Shown here: positions 16,456 through 23,901 of the stretch, piece by piece | Layout: each line of letters starts with the position of its first letter | Position numbering within the stretch: position 1 is the first letter of the stretch | NCBI GenBank assembly: GCA_020025825.1 | Contig: JAHHRL010000001.1 | Location: 186,001 to 250,000, forward strand | Source of the DNA: Faecalibacterium sp. | GTDB lineage: Bacteria; Bacillota; Clostridia; Oscillospirales; Ruminococcaceae | DNA: 64,000 nucleotides | Direction: 5' to 3' | Translations under genes and position numbers: made by a program | The notes under the pieces: model-generated | Database searches by the model: none | What the model was told of the DNA's origin: nothing | Seen by the model: only the letters and a program-made list of their open reading frames with translations

Positions 16456-16887
16456 ATGAAGATTTTGGCAGTGGATTACGGCGACAGCCGCACAGGTTTA
16501 GCCATTAGCGATATGAGCGAGTTGCTGGCAACTCCTATTACACCGCAAATTGAAGAGCGCAGCATGGGCAAGGTTGCCGACAAAGTTGCAGCAGTGGCAA
16601 AAGAGCGTGGCGCACAGCTGATTGTACTGGGCCTGCCCCGTAATATGGACGGCACCGAGGGCGCACGTGCGCAGAAAAGCCGTAAGCTGGGCGGAATGAT
16701 TGAGGAAAAATCCGGCTTGCAGGTTCGTATGTGGGACGAGCGCCAAACGACCATTACCGCTGCGGGTATTTTAAGCGAAACCGGTACTTTTGGTAAAAAG
16801 CGCAAAGCTGTATTGGATTCGGTTTCTGCCAGTGTTATTTTGGAAAATTATCTGTCCTGGCGTAAACATCATCCCGGTGAACAGTAA
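16456..16887 (+). CDS. ruvX: RuvX/YqgF putative Holliday junction resolvase / pre-16S rRNA nuclease
   Basis: A 143-residue RNase H-fold protein of the YqgF family, implicated in 16S rRNA 5'-end maturation and earlier proposed as a Holliday junction resolvase. Catalytic acidic residues are in VDYGDSRTG (Asp6), in WDERQTT (Asp/Glu around residue 94-95) and in LDSVSAS near residue 121. GLPRNMDGTEG is a conserved loop. In many Firmicutes ruvX is directly followed by a DUF1292 (YrzB) gene; here that gene lies 1.5 kb downstream, with two leftward genes between. AGGAGG lies 6-7 nt upstream of the start. Confidence 0.95.
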   Translation: MKILAVDYGDSRTGLAISDMSELLATPITPQIEERSMGKVADKVAAVAKERGAQLIVLGLPRNMDGTEGARAQKSRKLGGMIEEKSGLQVRMWDERQTTITAAGILSETGTFGKKRKAVLDSVSASVILENYLSWRKHHPGEQ

Positions 16888-16894
16888 GAATTAA

Positions 16895-16942
16895 AAAAAG
16901 CCGCTGATTTTGCACAGTATTGTGCGTCAGCAGCTTTTTATT
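16895..16942 (+). terminator. intrinsic terminator of ruvX
   Basis: AAAAAGCCGCTGA (16895-16907) pairs with TCAGCAGCTTTTT (16927-16939) with one mismatch, with an inner GCACA/TGTGC stem. Confidence 0.85.
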
Positions 16943-16959
16943 ATTTAGGTAGAAGTGAA

Positions 16960-17430
16960 TTAGCCACGGCTGCATTTTTCAGCATCAATTGCCAGTACAA
17001 CCATAAGTGCAGGCAGAGCGTCTACAGGGTTGGCAACATCGATTACATAAGTATCGGTCCAGTTAAAGATTTCTTTTGTAATGACAGCTACTGCTGTACC
17101 GGCAGCGTCGCAAATGGTGTAATCCCATTCGGTCCAGTCACCGGTAATGTTCCAGCCGTTATAGTCAATATCAAAGTGAGGTTTTAGAAAAGAAAATTCC
17201 TTTGTAATGGTGCCAACTTCGTTTTCAGCTACATACAGCTTGAACTGGGGCAGAAAGGTCATAAGCTTTTGCTGTACGGTTGCAATATGGCAGCCCGAAG
17301 CGTCCAGAATATGTAAGCAATGCCCCCAGGCCAATTGTCCCTCCACTGTAAATAGGGTGGTTCCGTTTTCATCATAAATATCGTAACTGTCAAACCAGGA
17401 GAAAAGACGTTGTTTGAATAGCATACGCAT
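16960..17430 (-). CDS. LURP-one-related (YxjI-like) protein
   Basis: A 156-residue protein of the LURP-one-related family, whose fold is a Tubby-like beta barrel around a central helix. Family-like features are MLFKQRLFSWFDSYDIYDEN at the N-terminus, TVEGQLAWGHCLHILD, a basic/hydrophobic QKLMTFLPQFKLYV strand, and a C-terminal helix ALPALMVVLAIDAEK. No catalytic motif is known; plant members are linked to defence, and bacterial function is undefined. AAGGAGGG lies 11 nt before the ATG. It sits on the minus strand between ruvX and the cyclophilin gene, interrupting the usual ruvX-yrzB pair. Confidence 0.8.
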   Translation of the reverse strand: MRMLFKQRLFSWFDSYDIYDENGTTLFTVEGQLAWGHCLHILDASGCHIATVQQKLMTFLPQFKLYVAENEVGTITKEFSFLKPHFDIDYNGWNITGDWTEWDYTICDAAGTAVAVITKEIFNWTDTYVIDVANPVDALPALMVVLAIDAEKCSRG

Positions 17431-17461
17431 AGTGGCAGATTCCCTCCTTGCACATAAATTA

Positions 17462-17504
17462 AAAGCTCCGCCTTTATTCTATATACGAAAAAAGGCAGAG
17501 CTTT
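17462..17504 (-). terminator. intrinsic terminator of the cyclophilin gene
   Basis: AAAGCTCCGCCTTT (17462-17475) and AAAGGCAGAGCTTT (17491-17504) pair with one mismatch; on the minus strand the stem is followed by TTTTAATTT. Confidence 0.8.
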
Positions 17505-17514
17505 ATTGCATTGC

Positions 17515-18210
17515 TTATTTTTCAAAAGTAGAAATTGTTATGCCGGTGATACGGATAGGCTCTTCTAATTCGGCGCTTTGTGCAATGTCGTCCACAACGT
17601 TCATGCCATCATATACATGGCCGAAAACCGTATCGGTGTAATCCAGATACGGTGCGCCGCCTGCCTCGGCATAGGCGTCCATAACTTCCTGACGATAGCC
17701 GGCTTCCTGCATTTTTGCGGTTGTTGCTTCATCTACGCTGTCGGGCAGTGTTTGCATAAAATAGAATGCACCGTTGGCCTGTCCGCTATCGTCCACCGGT
17801 GCGCACAATGCACCGGAATAGTGATGCAGGCTGTCGGTCAGCTCCGGAGCAAAACCTGCGCCCTCCCAAATGGTGGTGGTAAAGCCGTCGTCATTGATGC
17901 CGCCTTCTACGCAGAAGCCATGCTCCAGACGGCTGAACTTTGTATTGTTATAAAATTCCTTTTCAGCTAAGCCGATAAAGTTGGCGCAAGCCTGAGGGGC
18001 TTTGTCGGGGTAAAGCACCACGCTGATTTTGCCGGCAGTTGTTTCAATTACGGCAATCGTATCGCCGTTGGTGGGGCCGGCAAATTGCAGCTCGGATGAT
18101 TTAACGGCAGGGCGTTTGATTTTGTCAGCACCTGCCACAGCACTGCCGCAACCTGCTAATAAAACCGCAGTAAGCATGGCTGCCAAAAAAATACGTAGTT
18201 TACGCTGCAT
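17515..18210 (-). CDS. cyclophilin-type peptidyl-prolyl isomerase lipoprotein
   Basis: A 231-residue surface lipoprotein. Residues 1-21 form a lipoprotein signal peptide ending LLAGC (Cys21 is the lipidation site). From about residue 52 there is a cyclophilin domain: ETTAGKISVVLYPDKAPQACANFIGLA, then KFSRLEHGFCVEGG, FYFMQTLPD and DTVFGHVYDGMNVVDDIA. Such enzymes isomerise prolyl peptide bonds during folding of exported proteins. The usual FHR of the active site reads FSR here, so His is missing but the Arg is kept. An insertion at about residues 150-180 departs from minimal cyclophilins. Single gene with its own terminator. Confidence 0.9.
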   Translation of the reverse strand: MQRKLRIFLAAMLTAVLLAGCGSAVAGADKIKRPAVKSSELQFAGPTNGDTIAVIETTAGKISVVLYPDKAPQACANFIGLAEKEFYNNTKFSRLEHGFCVEGGINDDGFTTTIWEGAGFAPELTDSLHHYSGALCAPVDDSGQANGAFYFMQTLPDSVDEATTAKMQEAGYRQEVMDAYAEAGGAPYLDYTDTVFGHVYDGMNVVDDIAQSAELEEPIRITGITISTFEK

Positions 18211-18350
18211 AATTTAATACTCCCTATCATATCCTTATATTATATAGCAGGAAATTCCTGTGGGTATAACCCTGAATTAAAGATAGTATACCACATTTTT
18301 AAGTGGTATGCGATAGAGCGTTACATTTATTTTACGCACTCAGAATGCCC

Positions 18351-18379
18351 TTGACGGAAGTAGAAAAAAACGATAAACT
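18351..18379 (+). promoter_or_regulatory. sigma-A promoter of the DUF1292 gene
   Basis: TTGACG (18351-18356), 17-nt spacer, TAAACT (18374-18379). Upstream, ATACCAC(8 nt)GTGGTAT at about 18288-18309 is a separate hairpin in the divergent gap. Confidence 0.7.
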
Positions 18380-18433
18380 ATATGCAGAAATTTGTGAAAG
18401 GGTCGCCCGTATACGGCGATATGGGAGCTTATC

Positions 18434-18760
18434 ATGGAAGAAAATAAGAACCTGACCCCCGAAGAAGAAATGGAAGAAATGGATGCCCCTGAGCTGCTGA
18501 CTTTGGACGACGGCGAAGGCAACGAAATCACTTTTGAAATCATTGCTGCGCTGGATTATAACGATGCACGTTATGTGGGCGTTGTGGAATATGTTGAGGA
18601 CCCCGAGCAGATTACCGGCGATGAGCAGCTGGTTATCCTGAAGGTGGGTACCGATGAAGAAGGCGACTACTACGATGTAGTAGAAGATGACGAAGAACTG
18701 TACACTGTCGGCAAGGAGATTGAAAAGCTCCTGAAGGACGAGTACGAGATTCAAGCATAA
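18434..18760 (+). CDS. DUF1292 domain protein (YrzB-like)
   Basis: A 108-residue, strongly acidic cytosolic protein matching DUF1292: LLTLDDGEGNEITFEIIAAL at residues 21-40, then YVGVVEY and QLVILKVGTDEEGDYYDVV, ending in an ELYTVGKEIEKLL helix. Its function is unknown, but in Bacillus and Clostridia it is almost always beside ruvX, suggesting a link to rRNA maturation or recombination. It is followed after 27 nt by the 6S-like RNA locus. The start has only a weak GGGAGC ribosome site about 7 nt upstream. Confidence 0.88.
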   Translation: MEENKNLTPEEEMEEMDAPELLTLDDGEGNEITFEIIAALDYNDARYVGVVEYVEDPEQITGDEQLVILKVGTDEEGDYYDVVEDDEELYTVGKEIEKLLKDEYEIQA

Positions 18761-18786
18761 TAAAGGTCGCCTGTTACTTTTGTTAA

Positions 18787-19005
18787 AAGCGACCCTGCCC
18801 GGCTCGATTTGTTGCGGTTTTGTGTGGATCCTACTAATTATTTATCGGGAATCCGGAAGTCTATCGGAGAAAATGCAGACCACCCCGCCATGGGTTTACC
18901 ATGGAGGTTCGATGTGGGAGCGTGATACCGATGGCAGGGTACCCACCTGTCCAGAAGGGTAGGTTTGAGTCTAGCCGCAGACGACCGGGCGGGGTCGTCT
19001 TTTTT
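18787..19005 (+). ncRNA. ssrS: 6S RNA (SsrS-like), candidate
   Basis: A gene-free stretch of about 215 nt whose ends pair: GACCCTGCCCGG (18791-18802) with CCGGGCGGGGTC (18985-18996), 12 bp with one wobble. Inside are further paired blocks (CCTAC 18830-18834 with GTAGG 18959-18963; CTATCGG 18861-18867 with CCGATGG 18928-18934) and an apical CCATGG/CCATGG hairpin. This gives a long rod with a large internal bubble (GTTGCGGTTTTG on the 5' side), as in 6S RNA. The 3' part (ACCCACCTG, AGGTTTGAG, AGACGACCGGGCGG) resembles conserved 6S segments as I remember them. It ends in a GACGACC/GGTCGTC hairpin plus T run, which competes with the closing stem. 6S RNA mimics an open promoter and binds sigma-A holoenzyme. 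A covariance search would settle it. Confidence 0.7.
18980..19005 (+). terminator. terminator of the 6S-like RNA
   Basis: GACGACC (18980-18986), 6-nt loop, GGTCGTC (18993-18999), then six T. Confidence 0.85.
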
Positions 19006-19029
19006 GTTATGTGAAAAGAGGGAGTTGCT

Positions 19030-19905
19030 ATGAAGCCCAATGATTTGACCGGTGCGGTTATCGACCGTTTCGCTTACGATACGCCGGATCAGGCACAGGC
19101 GGATTTCTATGCGCTGTGCGATTCGGACAAGCCGTTGGTAATGGTTTTCTTGCCGAACTTTGGACATCCCATCAGCCGTGTGTATTTGACCCGCTATATG
19201 GATACTTTGTCCGAGCTGGTAAGCGGCCGCCTTGCTTGTGTAGTACGCAGCGAGCCGAACAATATTGCGGCAAAGCTGGATAGCAAATATCCCTTTCCTT
19301 TAATCTGTGATGCCGGTGGCGTATTGTACGAGTATTTTGGCGTACAAACCACTACCAGCCGCATGACTTGGTCCTTTGCGGCGCTGCGCATTTTCCGTGA
19401 GGCAAAAAAGCAGGGCTATCAGATGGATAAAAATACAGAGCAGCTGCTGCCCCTTACTCTGGTTGTAGGCTGTGGGGGCAAAATCCTGTTCTCACATTAT
19501 GGAACAAGCTTGACCGATTTGCCTGAGGATTGCAGCGCAATGGAGCACGTGTGCTCTAAGATTCTGGAAGGTCGGGCAGATGCCGGTGATGAAGAGGAAG
19601 AGGTGCAGCTGAAGGCTCAACTGATTGAAGAGGAGGAAATCCCCCAGCAGGATGCGCCTGATATGGATGCATTTGCGCATCAGGTGTTGTTCCCCGGACG
19701 TGAGGTGCCGGAGAATTCCACACAGGAATTGTCTGTATCGGAAGCAGATGCGGACTCGATGCAGCGTACACAGCCAATCGACTTGGATGGCTGGCTGCAG
19801 CAGGACAATGCCGAGGAGCCTGCGGAGGATTTTGACGAAGACTCTGACGAAGAACCTCGCTGGAACAAACTGGTAAATCTGTTTGCTGAACGAGACGAGC
19901 AGTAA
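19030..19905 (+). CDS. redoxin-like protein without the peroxidatic Cys, with acidic tail
   Basis: Residues 1-180 look like a thioredoxin-fold AhpC/TSA-type domain: PLVMVFLPNFGHPISRVYL, CVVRSEPNNIAA, PLICDAGGVLYEYFGV and LTLVVGCGGKILFSHYG follow peroxiredoxin secondary structure. In place of the peroxidatic cysteine loop stands NFGHPISRVY, so a thiol peroxidase activity is unlikely. Residues 190-291 are acidic, low-complexity and probably disordered. No signal peptide. The gene follows the 6S-like RNA by about 25 nt and ends at a terminator. A structural or regulatory role is possible; function is unknown. Confidence 0.7.
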   Translation: MKPNDLTGAVIDRFAYDTPDQAQADFYALCDSDKPLVMVFLPNFGHPISRVYLTRYMDTLSELVSGRLACVVRSEPNNIAAKLDSKYPFPLICDAGGVLYEYFGVQTTTSRMTWSFAALRIFREAKKQGYQMDKNTEQLLPLTLVVGCGGKILFSHYGTSLTDLPEDCSAMEHVCSKILEGRADAGDEEEEVQLKAQLIEEEEIPQQDAPDMDAFAHQVLFPGREVPENSTQELSVSEADADSMQRTQPIDLDGWLQQDNAEEPAEDFDEDSDEEPRWNKLVNLFAERDEQ

Positions 19906-19928
19906 ATACAGCGTTAATCGAAAAAGCA

Positions 19929-19960
19929 AAAAGCACTTCCGTCAGGAAGTGCTTTTGTTT
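19929..19960 (+). terminator. intrinsic terminator of the redoxin-like gene
   Basis: AAAAGCACTTCC (19929-19940), GTCA loop, GGAAGTGCTTTT (19945-19956). Confidence 0.9.
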
Positions 19961-19977
19961 ATGTAAGTTACAGTAAT

Positions 19978-20021
19978 AATAAAACGGGCGGCTATACATT
20001 TTGATAGCCGCCCGTTTTATT
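19978..20021 (-). terminator. terminator of DUF378 gene, bidirectional
   Basis: An 18-bp perfect stem (19978-19995 with 20004-20021) around an 8-nt loop, with A/T-rich feet in both directions. Confidence 0.88.
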
Positions 20022-20052
20022 GCAATTTACGAGAACATCACCTGCATGGTGA

Positions 20053-20274
20053 TTATTCCTTATTTTGAGAATCGCTGCAACTTTGGCAGTTAAATAAGCA
20101 GGGGATTGCGCACAAAGCTGCGGCACCTACTACTGTAAAAATAATACGTGCCAACAGAGATGCACTGCCGCCAAACAACCAACCTACTAAGTCAAACTGA
20201 ATCAGACCGATTAAACCCCAGTTGATGCCGCCGATAATAAGCAGCGCAAGACAAACTTTATAAAGAATTTGCAC
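20053..20274 (-). CDS. DUF378 (YuzA-like) small membrane protein
   Basis: A 73-residue protein with two or three hydrophobic segments (ILYKVCLALLIIGGINWGLIG, then WLFGGSASLLARIIFTVVGA) and the DUF378 hallmark GGINWGLIG. A Cys-rich C-terminus (CAIPCLFNCQSC) is unusual for the length and could bind metal or form disulfides. A GTG start at 20274 is chosen: AAGGAGG lies 7-8 nt before it, while the upstream ATG (20310) has no ribosome site. The ribosome site is buried in a 12-bp hairpin. Function unknown; it lies 69 nt downstream of the UPF0210 gene on the same strand. Confidence 0.85.
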   Translation of the reverse strand: MQILYKVCLALLIIGGINWGLIGLIQFDLVGWLFGGSASLLARIIFTVVGAAALCAIPCLFNCQSCSDSQNKE

Positions 20275-20277
20275 AGG

Positions 20278-20324
20278 AAAACCTCCTTCCGTTAGGGAGA
20301 GTGTACCCATAAGGAAGGAGGTTT
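20278..20324 (-). promoter_or_regulatory. SD-sequestering hairpin before DUF378
   Basis: AAACCTCCTTCC and GGAAGGAGGTTT (20278-20289 and 20313-20324) are exact 12-nt reverse complements around a 23-nt loop. In the minus-strand transcript the second arm is the DUF378 ribosome site, so the hairpin would hide it; the following TTTT also lets it act as a weak terminator of the upstream UPF0210 operon. Confidence 0.7.
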
Positions 20325-20343
20325 ATACGAAACATATAAAAGA

Positions 20344-21711
20344 TTAGTTCTTTAATGCCTGCATAGGTGCGGGCAGGCGGCCGCCACGATTGATAAATAC
20401 CTCAGGGCTGCGGGTGTTCAGGTGCATGATAGGACCATAACCCAGCAAACCGCCAAAGTCCAGCACTTCGCCAGCCTTGCGGCCGATTGCCGGAATAACA
20501 CGCACAGCGGTGGTTTTGGTGTTTACCATGCCGATGGCAGCTTCATCCGCAATCAGGCCGCTAATCACTTCAGGCGTGGTATCGCCGGGAATAATAACCA
20601 TGTCGATACCAACGCTGCAAACAGCCGTCATAGCTTCCAGCTTTTCCATAGTCAGGCAGCCGCTTTCCGCAGCACGAATCATGCCCTCGTCCTCGCTGAC
20701 AGGGATAAAGGCACCGGACAGGCCGCCAACATGGTTAGAAGCCATAACGCCGCCCTTCTTGACAGCGTCATTCAGCAGGGCCAAGCAGGCAGTAGTGCCG
20801 CAGCAACCGCACTGCTCCAGACCCATTTCCTCCAGAATGTTTGCAACGCTGTCGCCGATAGCAGGCGTAGGTGCCAGGGACAGGTCAATGATGCCGGCAG
20901 GGACACCCAGTTTTTCGCTGACCAGATTTGCAACCAACTGGCCCAGACGGGTAATCTTGAAAGCGGTGCGCTTAACAAGCTCAGCCACCTGATCAACGGG
21001 AGCATCCTTAGGCAGCTTTGCCAGTGCGGCACGCACAGCGCCGGGGCCGGAAACACCAACGTGAATTTCGCAATCAGGTTCGCCGGGGCCGTGGAAAGCA
21101 CCAGCCATAAACGGGTTGTCCTCGGGTGCGTTACAGAATACAACCAGCTTTGCTGCGCCAATGCACTGGCGGTCAGCAGTCAGCTCCGCAGCTTTCTTTA
21201 CAGCCTGACCCATTAAACGGATTGCGTCAATATTCAGGCCGGACTTGGTGCTGCCGATATTAACCGAGCTGCAAATGATGTCGGTTTCAGCCAAAGCACG
21301 GGGGATGCTTTCAATCAGACGAATATCGCCGGCAGAAAAGCCCTTGTGGACCAGTGCAGAGTAACCGCCGATAAAGTTTACGCCAACAGCCTTGCCGGCA
21401 GCGTCCAGTGTTTTTGCAAAGTCAACAGGGTCAGCGTCCGGGCATGCGCCCAGCAGCATGGCAATGGGGGTTACGCTGATGCGCTTGTTGACGATAGGAA
21501 TACCATACTCACGGCTGATGGTTTCCACAACGGGCACCAGATTAGCAGCCTTGGTGGTAATCTTTTCGTAAATTTTACGGCAGGATGCCTGCGGGTCCGG
21601 GTCAATGCAATCTAAAAGGCTGATACCCATAGTAACGGTGCGAACGTCCAGATTTTCCTCTGTGAACATTTCGATTGTTTCCAGAATATCGCCGGTATTG
21701 AACATGCTCAT
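20344..21711 (-). CDS. UPF0210 / PFL-family protein (DUF711)
   Basis: A 455-residue protein of the UPF0210 family, named after the formate-lyase-like fold but without demonstrated activity. Typical stretches include VRTVTMGISLLDCIDPD, NKRISVTPIAMLLG, GYSALVHKGFSAGD, ICSSVNIGSTKSGLN, EMGLEQCGCCGTTACLALLNDAVKKGG and GLSGAFIPVSEDEGMI in parts. The cysteine cluster CGCCG is conserved-looking. AAAGGAG lies 7 nt before the ATG. It follows the ACT-domain gene by 15 nt; this pair is kept across Firmicutes and Archaea, suggesting that the ACT protein senses a metabolite for it. The reaction is not known. Confidence 0.93.
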   Translation of the reverse strand: MSMFNTGDILETIEMFTEENLDVRTVTMGISLLDCIDPDPQASCRKIYEKITTKAANLVPVVETISREYGIPIVNKRISVTPIAMLLGACPDADPVDFAKTLDAAGKAVGVNFIGGYSALVHKGFSAGDIRLIESIPRALAETDIICSSVNIGSTKSGLNIDAIRLMGQAVKKAAELTADRQCIGAAKLVVFCNAPEDNPFMAGAFHGPGEPDCEIHVGVSGPGAVRAALAKLPKDAPVDQVAELVKRTAFKITRLGQLVANLVSEKLGVPAGIIDLSLAPTPAIGDSVANILEEMGLEQCGCCGTTACLALLNDAVKKGGVMASNHVGGLSGAFIPVSEDEGMIRAAESGCLTMEKLEAMTAVCSVGIDMVIIPGDTTPEVISGLIADEAAIGMVNTKTTAVRVIPAIGRKAGEVLDFGGLLGYGPIMHLNTRSPEVFINRGGRLPAPMQALKN

Positions 21712-21726
21712 GTTGTTGCTCCTTTA

Positions 21727-21996
21727 TCAAATGTTGTGCATAGCATCAAAAACTTCCTGACGGGTAACAACAATCTGCATACCCATCTCCTGACCCAGGT
21801 CAGCAAACTTCTGGTGCATTTCGTCAATGCTGACTGTGCAGTGATCCAAATCCACCAACATGATCATAGCAAACATACCTTTCAAAAGGCGCTGGGTAAC
21901 ATCCTCTACGTTGATGCCCAGTGCAGCACATTGGTTAGATACACGTGCGATAACGCCGATGGTATCTTTTCCGCTAACGGTGATAAATGCCTTCAT
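21727..21996 (-). CDS. ACT domain protein (UPF0237)
   Basis: An 89-residue stand-alone ACT domain, a fold that binds amino acids or other small ligands. MKAFITVSGKDTIGVIARVS and NVEDVTQRLLKGMFAMIMLVD match UPF0237. The start at 21996 has GGGAGGA 7-8 nt upstream; the longer frame to 22062 does not. It is the first gene of the minus-strand ACT-UPF0210 operon. A leftward TATAAT lies at about 22063-22068 (complement). Ligand unknown. Confidence 0.92.
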   Translation of the reverse strand: MKAFITVSGKDTIGVIARVSNQCAALGINVEDVTQRLLKGMFAMIMLVDLDHCTVSIDEMHQKFADLGQEMGMQIVVTRQEVFDAMHNI

Positions 21997-22108
21997 AAAA
22001 AATCCTCCCTCTGTAAGCAACTGCACTGTGTGCAGAGCTGTATATATAAAGTCTAAAGCCATTATAGCAGGAACAAAAACAGGTTGCTACCGATTTTTTG
22101 TGATTTAG

Positions 22109-22137
22109 TTTACTTTGCTGCTTAAATTTCCTATAAT
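22109..22137 (+). promoter_or_regulatory. sigma-A promoter of the Lrp-aminotransferase operon
   Basis: TTTACT (22109-22114), 17-nt spacer, TATAAT (22132-22137). Confidence 0.75.
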
Positions 22138-22205
22138 AGTAACAATCATGTAAAAATGGCAAATAAAAGAGCCTACTTATAGATTTGGTTACAGGAGATG
22201 GCGTC

Positions 22206-22685
22206 ATGGAAAAATTACTGAAAATTTTAGAGGACAATGCACGTCTGCCACTGGAGGATATTGCAGCAATGCTGGGAAAATCCCCAGCAGAAGTATCCGC
22301 AATGATGGACCTGGCACGTGCGCAGGGCTTGATTAAGGGCTACAAAACGCTGGTCGATTGGGAAAAAGCCGGCGTAAACCGTGTGGAAGCTGTTATTGAA
22401 CTGCACGTAAGCCCGAAAAAGTCTCGTGGTTTTGACGACATTGCAACAACGATTGCCAGCTTTGATGAAGTGGAGAGCGTTTTGCTGATGAGCGGCGGCT
22501 ACGATTTGCAGCTGACCATTAAGGGAAAAACCTTCCAGGAGATTGCTTTGTTTGTAGCAAAGCGCTTGAGCCCGCTGGACGATGTTTTGTCTACGGCAAC
22601 ACATTTTGTGCTGCGCACTTATAAGCGTGAGGGCAAACTGTTCCAAAGCGAAGAGATTGATGAAAGAGAGTTGACCGTACTGTGA
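22206..22685 (+). CDS. Lrp/AsnC family transcriptional regulator
   Basis: A 159-residue regulator: N-terminal helix-turn-helix (residues 1-60; LLKILEDNARLPLEDIAAML, then ARAQGLIKGY) and C-terminal RAM/ACT-like domain (VEAVIELHV, VESVLLMSGGYDLQLTIKG) that binds amino acids. The start at 22206 has AGGAG with 7-8 nt spacing; the upstream frame is not needed. Its stop overlaps the GTG start of the aminotransferase by 4 nt, so the two are coupled. This regulator-aminotransferase pair is common in Firmicutes and points to control by the amino acid handled. Confidence 0.93.
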   Translation: MEKLLKILEDNARLPLEDIAAMLGKSPAEVSAMMDLARAQGLIKGYKTLVDWEKAGVNRVEAVIELHVSPKKSRGFDDIATTIASFDEVESVLLMSGGYDLQLTIKGKTFQEIALFVAKRLSPLDDVLSTATHFVLRTYKREGKLFQSEEIDERELTVL

Positions 22686-23860
22686 TAGATTACGATCGTC
22701 TGCTTTCGCCCCGTGCGGTGGCGATGCGTCCGTCCGGAATTCGTAAATTTTTTGACCTTGCAGCCGAGATGTCGGACTGTATCAGTTTGGGCGTAGGTGA
22801 GCCGGATTTCAAAACCCCTTGGGCTGTGCGTGATGCCGGCATCGAAAGCTTAGAGCTTGGCCGCACCCGCTACACGGCAAATGCGGGCTTAAAGGAGCTG
22901 CGTATCCAAATCAGCCGCTATTTAGAGCGACGCATGGATTTGCGGTACGACCCGATGCGTCAGATTCTGGTAACAGTAGGCGGCAGCGAGGCTATTGATT
23001 TGTGTGTGCGTGCTCTGGTTTCTCCGGGGGATGAGGTGATTATTCCGGAGCCCAGCTTTGTTTGCTACGACCCCATTACTACCTTGACCGGCGGCACGGT
23101 TGTGCCGGTGCCCTGCAAGCAGGAGGATGACTTCCGCTTGAAGGCGGCAGACCTAAAGGCTGCGATTACCCCCAAAACAAAGCTGCTGATTTTGCCGTTT
23201 CCCAATAACCCGACCGGTGCTATTTTGGAAAAGCAGGACCTGGAAGAAATTGCCGAGGTGCTGCGTGGTACCGACATCATGGTGTTAAGCGATGAAATCT
23301 ATGCGGAGCTGACCTATGGCACCGAAAAGCATATTTCGATTGCAACAATCCCTGGTATGGCAGAGCGTACCATTTTGGTAAATGGTTTCTCCAAGGCATA
23401 CGCTATGACAGGCTGGCGTCTGGGCTACGCCTGCGGCCCCGAGCCTGTCATCAAGCTGATGACGAAAATCCATCAGCTGGCTATTATGAGTGCACCCACC
23501 ACTAGCCAGTATGCGGCTATTGTGGCAATGCGTGACTGCGATGGGGAAATTGAGCGGATGCGGGAAGAATACGACCAGCGCCGCCGTTATCTGGTAAAAG
23601 CATTCAATGATATGGGCCTGACGTGCTTTGAGCCTAAGGGTGCTTTTTATGTGTTCCCTTGCATTAAGGCACTGGGCATGACCAGTCAGGAATTTTGCGG
23701 CACACTGCTGCAAGAAAAGCACGTGGCACTTGTGCCCGGTGATGCGTTTGGTGAATCCGGCGAGGGATATTGCCGTGTAAGTTATGCTTACTCGGTAGAG
23801 CACTTGCAGGAGGCTGTCAAGCGGATTCGTGCTTTTGTAGAGGAACACACAAAGGCATAA
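22682..23860 (+). CDS. PLP-dependent class I/II aminotransferase
   Basis: A 392-residue fold-type I aminotransferase like PatA/AspC-type enzymes of the I-gamma group. SLGVGEPDF (35-43), NNPTGA (175-180), the SDEIYAEL loop (203-210) and Lys238 in NGFSKAYAMTGWRLGY, the PLP Schiff-base lysine, are all present. A GTG start at 22682 overlaps the Lrp stop by GTGA. Substrate is probably an aromatic or branched amino acid or N-acetyl-diaminopimelate; the sequence alone does not decide. Followed by ispE after about 40 nt. Confidence 0.93.
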   Translation: MIDYDRLLSPRAVAMRPSGIRKFFDLAAEMSDCISLGVGEPDFKTPWAVRDAGIESLELGRTRYTANAGLKELRIQISRYLERRMDLRYDPMRQILVTVGGSEAIDLCVRALVSPGDEVIIPEPSFVCYDPITTLTGGTVVPVPCKQEDDFRLKAADLKAAITPKTKLLILPFPNNPTGAILEKQDLEEIAEVLRGTDIMVLSDEIYAELTYGTEKHISIATIPGMAERTILVNGFSKAYAMTGWRLGYACGPEPVIKLMTKIHQLAIMSAPTTSQYAAIVAMRDCDGEIERMREEYDQRRRYLVKAFNDMGLTCFEPKGAFYVFPCIKALGMTSQEFCGTLLQEKHVALVPGDAFGESGEGYCRVSYAYSVEHLQEAVKRIRAFVEEHTKA

Positions 23861-23901
23861 AGCCCAATAAAAGTGTCTGCGGTAAAGATAAAGGAGTAGC
23901 T

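Noticed and set aside
18787..19005. tmRNA, RNase P RNA, SRP RNA or T-box in place of 6S RNA
   Set aside because: The length is too short for tmRNA or RNase P, and the conserved SRP S-domain, RNase P and T-box core sequences are missing.
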